A stretch of DNA of 24,345 bases, taken from positions 1-24,345 of the IMG/VR virus record IMGVR_UViG_3300017990_000056. One strand, 5' to 3'. This document shows positions 1-7,468 of this stretch, piece after piece. Within the stretch, counting starts at the first letter, position 1. The number at the start of each line of letters is the position of its first letter. The notes beneath the pieces were generated by a model. The model saw nothing but the letters and a program-made list of their open reading frames with translations. It was not told the origin of the DNA and ran no database searches. A program made the position numbers and the translations under genes. Source of the DNA: a virus.

Positions 1-1
1 G

Positions 2-169
2 AGCGAAAGCCTCGGCGACTACTCGTACACGCAGGCAGGCGTCGCCGAGCTCTCGAAGGCCGCGTCGGCAAGCTCTCCGGCTACCGGGAGATTCGATGAC
101 CATCTCGTCGCTTGTCGATCGTCACGGCGTCACGGTGTCGATCTTGTCGAAGGCGACCGACACGCTTGA
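2..169 (+). CDS. Head-tail connector (gp6/gp15-like), C-terminal part
   Basis: This is the 3' end of a gene that begins before the window. Fifty-five codons are open in frame 2 and end at TGA 167-169. The first residues read SESLGDYSYTQAG, and an 'S-x-G-D-Y-S-Y' segment near the C-terminus is typical of small gp6/gp15-type connector adaptors that sit under the portal ring. Position agrees, because a head closure protein and a gp10-like protein follow directly. The frame overlaps the next gene by 74 bp, which is long for this phage, so the last residues could be unconstrained. The rest of the protein is not visible and the call leans on one motif plus synteny. Confidence 0.55.
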   Translation, partial: SESLGDYSYTQAGVAELSKAASASSPATGRFDDHLVACRSSRRHGVDLVEGDRHA

Positions 170-446
170 CTCGAGCGCCGGCCGTATCGAGACGTGGTCG
201 ACGTCGTCGGTGCTGACTGGCTTCGTCCAGGTCAGGGCAAACACCGACACGGTTGCCGGCGGTGCCGAGCGTTCGACGCAGACGGCGACGATCTACTTCC
301 CAGGGCGACCGACGATCCGCGTCTGTGATCGCATCGCCTACGGGTCGACGACGTACGAGATCAGCAGCGTTCGGATCCCGGACGAGCGGCCGATCTCGGA
401 TGCCTTGTGCTACACGATCGTCGAGGCGACGGAGGTCTTCGGCTAA
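96..446 (+). CDS. Head closure / head-tail stopper protein (SPP1 gp16-like)
   Basis: A 116-residue protein that probably forms the ring closing the filled head and joining connector to tail. The N-terminus LVDRHGVTVSILSKATDTLD, then a G-R-x-E-T-W segment and a VQVR strand, follows the usual pattern of phage head closure proteins: 'RxGxxVxxxR', 'DxxGxxxxxW', then a Q-V/P strand. Length is normal for the family. The start at ATG 96 lies inside the end of the connector gene. The stop TAA shares its last base with the ATG of the next gene, implying translational coupling. Family identity comes from pattern and order, not from a database hit. Confidence 0.7.
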   Translation: MTISSLVDRHGVTVSILSKATDTLDSSAGRIETWSTSSVLTGFVQVRANTDTVAGGAERSTQTATIYFPGRPTIRVCDRIAYGSTTYEISSVRIPDERPISDALCYTIVEATEVFG

Positions 447-868
447 TGGCATCGAAGCACAATCTCCGAGCGAAGCCGGTCGGCGATGCGATGCGTGGCG
501 AGCTGGTGACGCTGGTAAACCGCATCGGCTTGTTCTACCAGACCAAGACGAAAGAGATCCTCAACCTCGCCAAGTCGCCGCCGCCGTCGACGCCAGGCAC
601 GCCGCCGCACAAGCAGACCGGCACGCTCGGCCGGTCGTTCCGAACGATGCCGTCTCGCAAGGTCGGCAAGCGAATCGTCCTGAAGCTCGGCACGAACGTG
701 CTCTACGCTCGGCCGCTTGAATACGGAACGGTCAAGATGGCCCCTCGTCCGTTCTTTGGTCCGACGATGCGGAACCGGAAGCACCGAGCGACGGTTGATC
801 GAGAGATCGCCAAGGTGAGCCGACGCATCCGCTCGGCGATCCGGCGGCGAGTCGGGAGGCTGTCGTGA
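446..868 (+). CDS. HK97 gp10-like neck / tail completion protein
   Basis: A 140-residue basic protein. The central HKQTGTLGRSF, then GTNVLYARPLEYGTVKMAPR and PFFGPTM, are the characteristic blocks of the HK97-gp10 family: 'TGxLxxS', 'Y[AL]xxxEfGt', 'aRPFlrPA'. These proteins act at the neck between head closure and tail terminator. I start at ATG 446, overlapping the previous TAA by one base. An upstream in-frame ATG at 407 exists but lies inside the preceding gene and adds residues unlike the family. The C-terminus is very Arg-rich. The stop overlaps the GTG of the next gene. Confidence 0.8.
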   Translation: MASKHNLRAKPVGDAMRGELVTLVNRIGLFYQTKTKEILNLAKSPPPSTPGTPPHKQTGTLGRSFRTMPSRKVGKRIVLKLGTNVLYARPLEYGTVKMAPRPFFGPTMRNRKHRATVDREIAKVSRRIRSAIRRRVGRLS

Positions 869-1284
869 GCAACTACCTGATGCAAGGCTTCTACTCGCGG
901 CTCAGTGCCGACACGGGCAGCAGCACGAACCCGGTTCGGACGGCGGTCTCGGATCGGATCTACGCGGTCGAGGCTCCGGCGTCGAGTACGCTGCCGCTGG
1001 TGGTCTACTCAATGGAGTCGCCGGACACCGAACGGTTCTTCTCGGGCATCGTCCGATCGAGAGCATTGTTCACGGTCTCGGTCTTCGGCAAGGTTGAGGC
1101 CGGGCCGGACGCGATCGCCGACATCGATCGGAAGGTGTTCGACCTCCTCGATCAGCAAGCGGTCACGGTCACCGGACACGACCGTGGGTACATTCGCGGC
1201 GTCAGTCGCGGCACGCCGATCGCGGACGGCGAGTATTTCCGCTCCGATTCGACTTTCGAACTAGTCGCCACGACTACTTCCTGA
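865..1284 (+). CDS. Tail terminator / tail completion protein (gp17/DUF3168-like)
   Basis: A 139-residue protein starting at GTG 865, where GTGA overlaps the previous stop. The region IYAVEAPASSTLPLVVYSM, then the segment around FTVSVFGKVEAGPDAI and a predicted helix 'DIDRKVFDLLD', resembles small tail terminator proteins: 'rvy...aPq.t.lPyvvy', a core beta strand, then an amphipathic helix with LL. Such proteins cap the head-proximal end of the tail tube. Its place between the gp10-like gene and the tail tube genes is the standard siphovirus order. Length is typical. The assignment rests on pattern and synteny. Confidence 0.72.
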   Translation: MSNYLMQGFYSRLSADTGSSTNPVRTAVSDRIYAVEAPASSTLPLVVYSMESPDTERFFSGIVRSRALFTVSVFGKVEAGPDAIADIDRKVFDLLDQQAVTVTGHDRGYIRGVSRGTPIADGEYFRSDSTFELVATTTS

Positions 1285-1296
1285 CGAGGACTCGCG

Positions 1297-1725
1297 ATGG
1301 GCAGCACTGTAGCCATCGGCTCGGACGGCACTGCGGACCTCGGTTCCGGTTACGTTGCGAGCCTCAACACTTGGTCGGCAACGATCTCCCGCGTGACCTC
1401 GGTCGTGACGGGATTCGGTGACACTGGGCATCGTCGCGTCGCTTCGGGCGTGATTGACATCACCGGATCTGCCGGCGGAGTGCCGAAGTACAACGAGGCG
1501 GATTCGTCACCTCTGGATTTGGAATCGAGCGCGGCTGGCGGTGACGTCTACCTGTCGGTCAATGGTGCTGATGCAGCAACGGCCGAGTGCTCGTTCAAGT
1601 TCCCGGCCGTCTTCAGTTCGGTCGCGCTCAGTTCGACACAAGACGGCGACGCGACTGTCACCTTCAACTTCGAGATCGCGGCCGCGACCGATGCCGATCT
1701 TGAGTTCACTTGGTACGAGGTCTGA
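1297..1725 (+). CDS. Major tail tube-like protein, copy 1
   Basis: A 142-residue, beta-rich, acidic protein preceded by GAGGA at a good distance from ATG 1297. It lies where the major tail protein normally is, between tail terminator and chaperone genes. It shares GSDG, LNTWSATISR, DITGSAGG, PKY, FSS and DGD..TFNFE with the next gene, so the two are paralogues. Strand-rich composition, lack of Cys-rich or membrane features and position all suit the Hcp/gpV-like tube fold. It could instead be a minor tube or decoration variant. I do not recognise the specific family by sequence. Confidence 0.6.
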   Translation: MGSTVAIGSDGTADLGSGYVASLNTWSATISRVTSVVTGFGDTGHRRVASGVIDITGSAGGVPKYNEADSSPLDLESSAAGGDVYLSVNGADAATAECSFKFPAVFSSVALSSTQDGDATVTFNFEIAAATDADLEFTWYEV

Positions 1726-1728
1726 TCG

Positions 1729-2190
1729 ATGGCGAGCTACGCAGTAGGATCCGACGGCTCCGTCACCTTTCCGACGGGCTTCAACGCCGTTCTCAATACC
1801 TGGTCAGCGACGATCAGCCGAACGACTCAGGTTCTTACGGGATACGGAGCAAACGTCCACAATCGTCGCGCGTCGGCGGTCGTCGACATCACCGGGTCGG
1901 CAGGCGGCATCCCAAAGTATTGGGATGGCGATACGGGCTCAGATAACAGCCAGTCGCCGATTTCTCATTCAGATAGCGGAACCGGAAATCTTGCCGACGC
2001 TGGCGATCTGACTGATCGGGATGGTGGAAACATCACGCTCACGGTCGCGACCGGATGCGAGATCACGTTCGGTGCGGTCTTCTCGTCGTACGCTTTTACC
2101 GTCACGAACGACGGCGACTCGGCGATCACGTTCAACTTCGAGATGAACGACGGCGACGGTCCGGACGCAACTTGGGATGAGACTGCGTGA
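1729..2190 (+). CDS. Major tail tube-like protein, copy 2 (paralogue)
   Basis: A 153-residue paralogue of the preceding gene, separated by 3 bp, with GAGG upstream of ATG 1729. The shared blocks are collinear: GSDG, LNTWSATISR, TGYG/TGFG, VDITGSAGG, PKY, FSS, and DGDSAITFNFE. It differs by a Ser/Asp/Gly-rich insertion between PKY and the C-terminal strands (about residues 66-95), which would be a surface loop. Codons for identical residues differ between copies, so the duplication is not recent. Possible roles are alternate tube subunits, or one tube protein and one tube initiator/terminator-type protein. The stop overlaps the next GTG. Confidence 0.6.
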   Translation: MASYAVGSDGSVTFPTGFNAVLNTWSATISRTTQVLTGYGANVHNRRASAVVDITGSAGGIPKYWDGDTGSDNSQSPISHSDSGTGNLADAGDLTDRDGGNITLTVATGCEITFGAVFSSYAFTVTNDGDSAITFNFEMNDGDGPDATWDETA

Positions 2191-2441
2191 CGACGCGACA
2201 CGACCTCATCAACCAAGGAATTATCCGACCGAGCGGCCGTGATTGGCGCGTCCGGTTGGTCTTCGTCGATGGCACTGAGCGTGTCGTCCGGGTTTCGCCT
2301 GGCCGGATTGACGAGGCCGAGGCGATCATCAGAGCAAAGAGGCACGCGAAGATCTTCGACGAGAGCGTGCTCGCGAAGATCGAAGCTCAGCGAGTCGAGA
2401 AGTCGACGCAGGTCGGCGGCTTTGGCATCGTCCAGAAGTAA
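2187..2441 (+). CDS. Small tail-module protein of unknown function
   Basis: An 84-residue protein that starts at GTG 2187, with GTGA overlapping the stop of the second tube gene. It is basic, has a compact N-terminal beta segment (WRVRLVFVDGTERVVRVSPG) and a C-terminal helical region (EAEAIIRAKRHAKIFDESV). There are no Cys pairs, signal peptide or membrane segment. I do not recognise the family. Its place between tube protein and chaperone genes, and its coupling to the tube gene, suggest a tail assembly role, which is inference from position only. Confidence 0.75.
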   Translation: MTTRHDLINQGIIRPSGRDWRVRLVFVDGTERVVRVSPGRIDEAEAIIRAKRHAKIFDESVLAKIEAQRVEKSTQVGGFGIVQK

Positions 2442-2450
2442 GGAGAGAAC

Positions 2451-2831
2451 ATGGAACCTATCGCGGTCCCGGTCGCCGATGGCACGATCCTCGTGCCTCG
2501 GCTGAAAGTGCAACAGATCATCGACCTCGCCGTGCTTCGGCACGAGCGAGAGCGGAAGGAGCTCGTGCAGGATCTAGAGGACGCCGGCGTCGATCCTGAC
2601 GATCGGTTGGAGCGGCTTCGAGAGCATCGCAAGGAAGTCGGTCTGTCGAGCGTCATCGTGCGATGGGCGTTCTCGGTCGACGGTGCGTACAACATCATCC
2701 GAATGGCGATGGGCGAGTTCCCGACGGAGCTTGAGGGCATGGATCCCGGCAACCTCTCGCGGCTGGCTCTGGCGTGCATCGGCGTCAATCTTGACGAATC
2801 GGTGGAAGGTGGGGCCGAGGGAAAGGAGTAG
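2451..2831 (+). CDS. Tail assembly chaperone, gpG-like short form
   Basis: A 126-residue acidic, helical protein starting at ATG 2451 after a strong AAGGAG. It sits directly before the tape measure gene, the invariant place of lambda gpG-type chaperones that coat the tape measure during tail assembly. Near its 3' end it carries GGGAAAG (2819-2825) read as G GGA AAG, the heptamer used in lambda for -1 frameshifting. The zero-frame stop TAG (2829-2831) follows four bases later. The short form is therefore expected to be the majority product and the frameshifted form the minority one. Confidence 0.85.
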   Translation: MEPIAVPVADGTILVPRLKVQQIIDLAVLRHERERKELVQDLEDAGVDPDDRLERLREHRKEVGLSSVIVRWAFSVDGAYNIIRMAMGEFPTELEGMDPGNLSRLALACIGVNLDESVEGGAEGKE

Positions 2832-3040
2832 ACGCCGCCCGCGACTGGATCGCCGAGGCGGCCATCATCGCGAGGCATCTACCTGGTGTCGGCAATCCGA
2901 TGTCGCTTCCGATCGACGAGTTCAACGGCTACCTGCGGCAGATCTTCGACTATCTCAAGAGGCAAGCCGGTGATTCCGGCGGCGGTCCCGTAGACCATCG
3001 AGCCTACGTCGAGCAGCAAATGAGGCGAATGCATGGCTGA
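2451..3040 (+). CDS. Tail assembly chaperone, gpGT-like -1 frameshift product
   Basis: Slippage by -1 on GGGAAAG after codon 2823-2825 resumes at 2825 and gives join(2451..2825, 2825..3040), 196 residues. The extension of 71 residues includes VDAARDWIAEAAIIARH, PIDEFNGYLRQIFDYLK and ends AYVEQQMRRMHG before TGA 3038-3040. It has no good independent start or Shine-Dalgarno, it is open right up to the tape measure gene, and its composition is protein-like, so translation by frameshift is the natural explanation. In lambda the T domain bridges the chaperone to the tube protein. The final codons overlap the tape measure ATG at 3033. Confidence 0.82.
2819..2862 (+). promoter_or_regulatory. Programmed -1 frameshift site with downstream stem
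   Basis: The heptamer GGGAAAG at 2819-2825 is in the required X XXY YYZ register. Eight bases later a perfect six-pair GC stem can form between GCCGCC (2834-2839) and GGCGGC (2857-2862), with a 17-nt loop. Slippery site, spacer and stem are the three elements of a classic -1 frameshift signal. The heptamer matches that of lambda G/GT. The stem as stimulator is inference. Confidence 0.82.
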
Positions 3041-4193
3041 CTTTCAACTAGAGCTCGACGTATTCGCGAGTACAAGCAAGCTCGAAGCCGGTCTGAAGAA
3101 GGCTGAGCGGGCCGTTTCGAAGACAGCCGACGCTGCTGATAAGACGATCGGCAAGCTTGGCGGTTTCCAAGCTGTCGCGAAGACGGTCGGGGTCGCTGCG
3201 GCAGCCGTCGCAGGATTTGAAGCGGCTGTTTCGTTGGCAAACGCTGCTCTCGGCGTGATGAGTGGAGACGCGGAGAAGGTCCGAGCATCGCTTGAAAGTC
3301 TCCCGATCTTCGGAGGTCTGATCGCTCGGACTTTTCAATTTGAAGAGGCTTTGCACGAATCGAGTCAGCGGATGCGAGATCTGCGATTCGAAACGATAGA
3401 GCTCGACGCTGCTCTTCAGAAACTAAATGATCGGACGTCTCTTCTTGCTGAGAATTTGAGCATCCAAGCGCAGGAAATGAAGCTGCTTGGTCAATCGGAT
3501 CTCGATATCGCAATCAAGCAACAGGATCTGAAGATCCGACTCTTGGAGCAAGAGGCAGAACTTGAAGAAGCAGCGATAAAAAAGCAAGGAGATGCACGAA
3601 GAGAAGAGATCCAAAAAGCAAACGTCAGCGAGGAACAAAGACGACAACTCATCGAAGCATCGAGGCGAGAGATTGCCGAGCAGCTTTTCCTTCTTTCTGG
3701 ACAGCTGCAGATGAAGAAGAATCTGATCGGATTGGAAATCGCATCTCTGAAAGCGCAGGAGGAAGCGGCTGCCCTAGCTGAACAAGAAGCTCAAGAAGCC
3801 GAACGCATCAAGCAAATCGCTGATCGCCAGAAAGAGCTGGACCGACAGGCCGAAGAACATCAGAAGCAGATCATGGAGCTCGAGGAACGTGCTCGAAAGA
3901 AGCGCGAAGAGGAAGCCGCCGCTCAGAAGAAGGCTCAGGAGGAGCAGCTCGCATTCGTCAACGCTCGGCTCAAGGCGGAGCAAGAGATCCGAGACGCGCG
4001 TGCCAAAGCCGAACGGCAGACTGCCGGAGCGACCGCGTCATTCTCGACCGCCGGCGGATCGTTCACGACGGCAGCTTCGGCTCAGGTCAACGAGGCGAAG
4101 CTGCTGACGCGGATCTCGCAGCAGTCGCGGGACTTCCTCGCCCAGATCGTGCAAAACACCGCCCGCATGGCTGGAGGCTTTAGCCTTGCCTGA
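3033..4193 (+). CDS. Tape measure protein (short)
   Basis: A 386-residue protein directly after the G/GT pair. The N-terminus (MADFQLELDVFASTSKLEAG) and the regular KAERAVSKTADAADKTIGKL stretch are typical of tape measures. Residues about 44-75 hold an Ala/Val-rich hydrophobic segment, then a long, highly charged Gln/Glu/Lys/Arg coiled coil runs from about 105 to 330. The C-terminus is Ser/Thr/Ala-rich and ends MAGGFSLA. It is very short for a tape measure. With the usual 0.15 nm per residue rule the tail would be about 58 nm. No lysozyme or peptidase domain is present. The ATG at 3033 lies within the last codons of the GT frame. Confidence 0.82.
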   Translation: MADFQLELDVFASTSKLEAGLKKAERAVSKTADAADKTIGKLGGFQAVAKTVGVAAAAVAGFEAAVSLANAALGVMSGDAEKVRASLESLPIFGGLIARTFQFEEALHESSQRMRDLRFETIELDAALQKLNDRTSLLAENLSIQAQEMKLLGQSDLDIAIKQQDLKIRLLEQEAELEEAAIKKQGDARREEIQKANVSEEQRRQLIEASRREIAEQLFLLSGQLQMKKNLIGLEIASLKAQEEAAALAEQEAQEAERIKQIADRQKELDRQAEEHQKQIMELEERARKKREEEAAAQKKAQEEQLAFVNARLKAEQEIRDARAKAERQTAGATASFSTAGGSFTTAASAQVNEAKLLTRISQQSRDFLAQIVQNTARMAGGFSLA

Positions 4194-5004
4194 GGTCATC
4201 GAGTTCATCGATTCGCGGACGATCCAGACGAGCGGCGGTCGCGGGACCGGCACTCGGATCTTTCACGCATCCGGCTACAGCAACGCCGCAGACGTCTACG
4301 CACTCCTCGGCACGACGGTCGGATCGGTTGCGGTTCCTCGGCCGGGCGATTCGCATCCGGAGTTTCCGGGTCTCATCGCTCGAGACTTCACGATCTCAAA
4401 GGTATCCGGTCACTCCGATCTTTGGCGGATCGACTGGCAATACGAGGTCATCAGTCGGAACTTCCCGGACTATCCGGACATCACGCCGCCGGAAGTCCTG
4501 CCGAACGAGATCTCGTACGTCGAGGTGTCTTCGGAGATCCGCTCGGAGTTCGTGCTTGCCTGGCGACTTGATCCGGTGATTCCAGCCAATGGCGAGCCAG
4601 TGCCGGGACAAGACATTCAGGGCAAGAAGATCGACGCAGCCGGGAATCCGACCAGCATTCAGCGACGGATCCAAGAGCTGACGCTCACCGAGACCGTCAA
4701 CACGCCGAACTACGGCGTCTATTCGACGTTCCAGTTCGCCCGGAACTCTGCGTTTTTCCTTGGTGCTGCGGCGGGTACGGTGCTCTACAACGGCGTCTCG
4801 GTTCGTCGTACTGGGCTGAACGTCTATCAGGTCTCGCATCGGTTCACGCAGGACAGCCTGTATCATCTCCAGCAGCAGCCGCTGATCGAGTTTCCAGACG
4901 GCACGCCAAAGCTCGACGCGGCGGGCGAGCACGCGGATCAGGTCTACTTCATTCAGCCCTTCGGAACGCTCCTCGATCTGAACGGCATCTCCTCGAACTT
5001 CTGA
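4186..5004 (+). CDS. Distal tail / virion protein, unrecognised
   Basis: A 272-residue beta-rich protein starting at TTG 4186. The TTG is supported by GGAGG at 4172-4176, nine bases upstream, and the frame has no better start near the previous stop. It follows the tape measure gene, where distal tail (Dit-like) or tail-associated proteins are coded. Visible features are an N-terminal region rich in short strands, a middle Pro-rich stretch (PDYPDITPPEVLPNEISYVE) and aromatic-rich C-terminal strands. I see no Dit or Tal signature. Role as a tail tip component is inferred from position. Confidence 0.7.
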   Translation: MPEVIEFIDSRTIQTSGGRGTGTRIFHASGYSNAADVYALLGTTVGSVAVPRPGDSHPEFPGLIARDFTISKVSGHSDLWRIDWQYEVISRNFPDYPDITPPEVLPNEISYVEVSSEIRSEFVLAWRLDPVIPANGEPVPGQDIQGKKIDAAGNPTSIQRRIQELTLTETVNTPNYGVYSTFQFARNSAFFLGAAAGTVLYNGVSVRRTGLNVYQVSHRFTQDSLYHLQQQPLIEFPDGTPKLDAAGEHADQVYFIQPFGTLLDLNGISSNF

Positions 5005-5011
5005 GACACCG

Positions 5012-5380
5012 ATGGCTAACGAAGTCACGTTCAACGGATCGATCGTCATTCGGTCGGGCTTCTTCTTCGAGCAGATCAATCCCGGCTCGATTCAGATCGA
5101 TCTCGCATCCGATGTCGGCGATGGCGGTGTGCAGGAGATCGGCACGGCAACGCACGAGGCTTTGCCGACTGCGAACGCCGGCGATGGCGGCCTGTACTTT
5201 TTCCGTAATCTCGACGCGACCAACTACGTCGAGGTCGGCCTCGACGATACCGGATCATTCGTTCCGTTTCTCAAGCTGCTGCCCGGCGAATACTCGATCG
5301 GCCGTCTGTCGTCTTCGGCCATCTACGCAAAGGCCAACACGGCCGCGGTCGATCTTCAGTATCGGATGCTGTCGGCATGA
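5012..5380 (+). CDS. Small virion protein, unrecognised beta protein
   Basis: A 122-residue protein with ATG at 5012, seven bases after the previous stop. It reads as alternating strands (FNGSIVIRSGFFFEQI, GLYFFRNLDATNYVEVGLD, FVPFLKLLPGEYSIGRL) with Gly/Asp turns and no Cys, so a single beta-sandwich domain is likely. The 'N-L-D-x-T-N-Y-V-E-V-G' pattern with 'LLPGEYSI' is also seen in small phage structural proteins that present a jelly-roll-like surface, but I cannot name a family. Its ATGA overlap with the next gene links it to the tail operon. Confidence 0.7.
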   Translation: MANEVTFNGSIVIRSGFFFEQINPGSIQIDLASDVGDGGVQEIGTATHEALPTANAGDGGLYFFRNLDATNYVEVGLDDTGSFVPFLKLLPGEYSIGRLSSSAIYAKANTAAVDLQYRMLSA

Positions 5381-5712
5381 ACCATCGTCGCTGGAATCCC
5401 GGTCCGGTTCCCACGACTGACCGCGTCGCAGTTCAGGCGGCGGAGAACGAGCGGATCATCATCGATCAGATTTGGATTACGAACAAGGACAGCAGCAATC
5501 GAAACGTCGACATCCATCACATCCCGTCAGGCGATACGGGATCCGTCGACAACTTCTGCCTGTTGCACGATCACACGATCAACTCCAAGACGTACGAAGT
5601 GATCGACGCGTCGGTCTATCTTGATCCAGGCGACCAGCTGACCGTCAGCGCATCGGCAGCGGACGCTATCATCACGACCTTCTACGGTCGCGTTTTCAGC
5701 AGCACCATCTGA
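5377..5712 (+). CDS. Small virion protein, unrecognised beta-sandwich-like
   Basis: A 111-residue protein starting at ATG 5377, overlapping the previous stop as ATGA. Strands such as ERIIIDQIWITNKDSSNRNV, then DASVYLDPGDQLTVSASAA and ITTFYGRVFSSTI, give the look of a compact beta-sandwich. The 'I-x-N-x-x-x-x-N-x-x-V-x-I-H' and 'LDPGDQLTV' pieces resemble small accessory proteins near tail tips. No catalytic motif is visible. Adjacent to the similarly sized 5012 gene it may form part of one tip complex, which is inference. Confidence 0.7.
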   Translation: MNHRRWNPGPVPTTDRVAVQAAENERIIIDQIWITNKDSSNRNVDIHHIPSGDTGSVDNFCLLHDHTINSKTYEVIDASVYLDPGDQLTVSASAADAIITTFYGRVFSSTI

Positions 5713-6551
5713 TGGATCTACCTCGCTTCCATTCCGGCAGTCTCGGTCCTCTCGGATTCGACCAGATCAACGAGATGATGCGTCGTCTCGACGCGGTGCT
5801 TCCGCTGATCGAGCAGCAGTCGAGAAAGCAGGACGGACCGAACTACGGCCTGCCAGACGCAATTCCGGTCTATGCCAAGCGAGGCGAGGGCGAGTACTCC
5901 GCCCGGTTTTCCTGGAAAGCCATCATCGTCCGCGGATCTGAAAGTTCTAATCCCGATACGATCGTGATGGAGACGGACGACGATCGAGATGAAATCGAAG
6001 AGGCAGCCGAGTTCCGTCAAGGCAAGGCTGACGAGTCGAGTTACGCGATCTCGGTCGACGATCGGTTCGACGAGGGCTTCGCGATCCTTGTGCCGTATCG
6101 TCGCCAGGACGGACGGCGGAGCTACGTTCTATTTCCGGTGACCGCCGGCAACCGCAAACTGGCAATCATCAACGGTCTTCTCGGAGATGAAGATATTGAG
6201 GTTCGAGAGATCGGCGGCGGAACGTTTCTCAATGCAAGCCTCTGGGTCTATGACGCAAGCGAGCTAATCTTTGGTGCGGACAATAACAAGATCTACCTCG
6301 AGAAGCGGAATCCGTTTGCCTTGAACGACTTCAGCTTGCACAACCTCAACGCACCGGCGGTTCCGGATGGCACGACTCTGATTCCGAGAGCTCTTGACGC
6401 AAATACCATCGTTGAGTATTCGACAGCGGTCGTCGGCACGGCCGAGCCGTTTCACTACATGACCGGCCTTCCTCGATTCGATGTCGTGTGCGCTCCGGTT
6501 CAGTTTTCCGATACGGTTCGCGGAATCGTGTCGCAGGTGACCTATCGCTGA
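5712..6551 (+). CDS. Virion protein of unknown function
   Basis: A 279-residue acidic protein starting at ATG 5712, overlapping the previous stop by one base (TGATG). The N-terminal 40 residues form a helix (FDQINEMMRRLDAVLPLIEQ) like the short coiled coils that anchor trimeric tail components. The rest is beta-rich with a charged loop (METDDDRDEIEEAAE). No Cys-rich, protease or glycosidase motif is apparent. The helix-then-beta design suits a small fibre or tip protein, but the family is not recognised. Confidence 0.68.
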   Translation: MDLPRFHSGSLGPLGFDQINEMMRRLDAVLPLIEQQSRKQDGPNYGLPDAIPVYAKRGEGEYSARFSWKAIIVRGSESSNPDTIVMETDDDRDEIEEAAEFRQGKADESSYAISVDDRFDEGFAILVPYRRQDGRRSYVLFPVTAGNRKLAIINGLLGDEDIEVREIGGGTFLNASLWVYDASELIFGADNNKIYLEKRNPFALNDFSLHNLNAPAVPDGTTLIPRALDANTIVEYSTAVVGTAEPFHYMTGLPRFDVVCAPVQFSDTVRGIVSQVTYR

Positions 6552-7468
6552 TGTATTACGCCGTCTGCTGTTGCGGTCGTGACGATGGAGGCGGCGGCGG
6601 CGGCGGTGAGTTCCCGTGCAACGTGTGCTCGGACACGGATCGATATCTCAAGATTGAGATCGAGATCCTCGCTGATATGAACCAAGAGATTCGGGACGAG
6701 TACGAGACAGCGATCGGATTACCAACCTACCGAGGTTTTACTCAGTCGACGACGATTCAACGGACAGCAGTTGCCAATGGCGTCTTGATCTGGGATCTCG
6801 AAGAGCCGGATATCACGCAGGCGATCACGATCTCGTGGTCACTCGCCCGACTTGGGTACGCAAGCAATTGCAGCTTTCAAAAACTTGGCGCTCCGACATG
6901 CTCACTGACTCGCGAAGAATCAGGTGACGTGGACATCCAGCCGACGGTTTCGGTCATCGTTCACAATCCACCATACGTTCCCGGCGCGAACACTTGTCTG
7001 CATTCTGAAGAGGGTATAGAAGCGGACACCTGCTACGTCGACATCTCGATTCGGTTGTTTGGGATCATCCCTACCGAATACAACGTCCAGACTGATTGCA
7101 ACAATTACGGCCTTGATCCTTTTGGCAATGGCGAGCAATATACAGATCAGGTGTTCGTGCAACGGTTCAAGGTAAATCAGACGCAGGACAAGTGCGAGAT
7201 GGCCGACGAGATCACCGGAGAGGTCGCCGACTACCTTTTCGGATACGGACCGCTCGATTTCCGGGATGAGATCAAACAGAACTTCCTGGCCGACTACGGA
7301 TTCCAGATCGGCGATCCGCCAACGGATTGCGATTATCGACGGGACTACATAACACGATACGAGTTCATTAGCAACGATCCGACCGGGCAGTCACGAGCGT
7401 ACAACCTCGACCGAGCGACCTACAGCAGGTCGTTCATGTTCACGCCGTACTTCACGCCGACGCCATGA
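6551..7468 (+). CDS. Cys-rich virion-module protein
   Basis: A 305-residue protein whose ATG at 6551 overlaps the previous TGA. An earlier in-frame ATG at 6488 lies inside the preceding gene and is less likely. It begins MYYAVCCCGRDD followed by seven glycines coded by a (GGC)n-like tract, then PCNVC. Twelve cysteines are spread through the chain, including the triple Cys, far above neighbouring proteins. This suggests metal binding or disulfides formed outside the cytoplasm. No signal peptide is present. Beta-rich middle and aromatic C-terminus suit a virion surface protein. Family not recognised. Confidence 0.68.
   Translation: MYYAVCCCGRDDGGGGGGGEFPCNVCSDTDRYLKIEIEILADMNQEIRDEYETAIGLPTYRGFTQSTTIQRTAVANGVLIWDLEEPDITQAITISWSLARLGYASNCSFQKLGAPTCSLTREESGDVDIQPTVSVIVHNPPYVPGANTCLHSEEGIEADTCYVDISIRLFGIIPTEYNVQTDCNNYGLDPFGNGEQYTDQVFVQRFKVNQTQDKCEMADEITGEVADYLFGYGPLDFRDEIKQNFLADYGFQIGDPPTDCDYRRDYITRYEFISNDPTGQSRAYNLDRATYSRSFMFTPYFTPTP

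Noticed and set aside
4396-5079. 227-codon open frame on the minus strand
   Set aside because: It is antisense to the 4186 gene and rich in Arg/Asp/Leu as expected from a GC-rich shadow frame.
6587-6609. GGC triplet run considered as a regulatory repeat
   Set aside because: It is in frame and codes a glycine stretch following the CCC motif, so it is explained as coding sequence.
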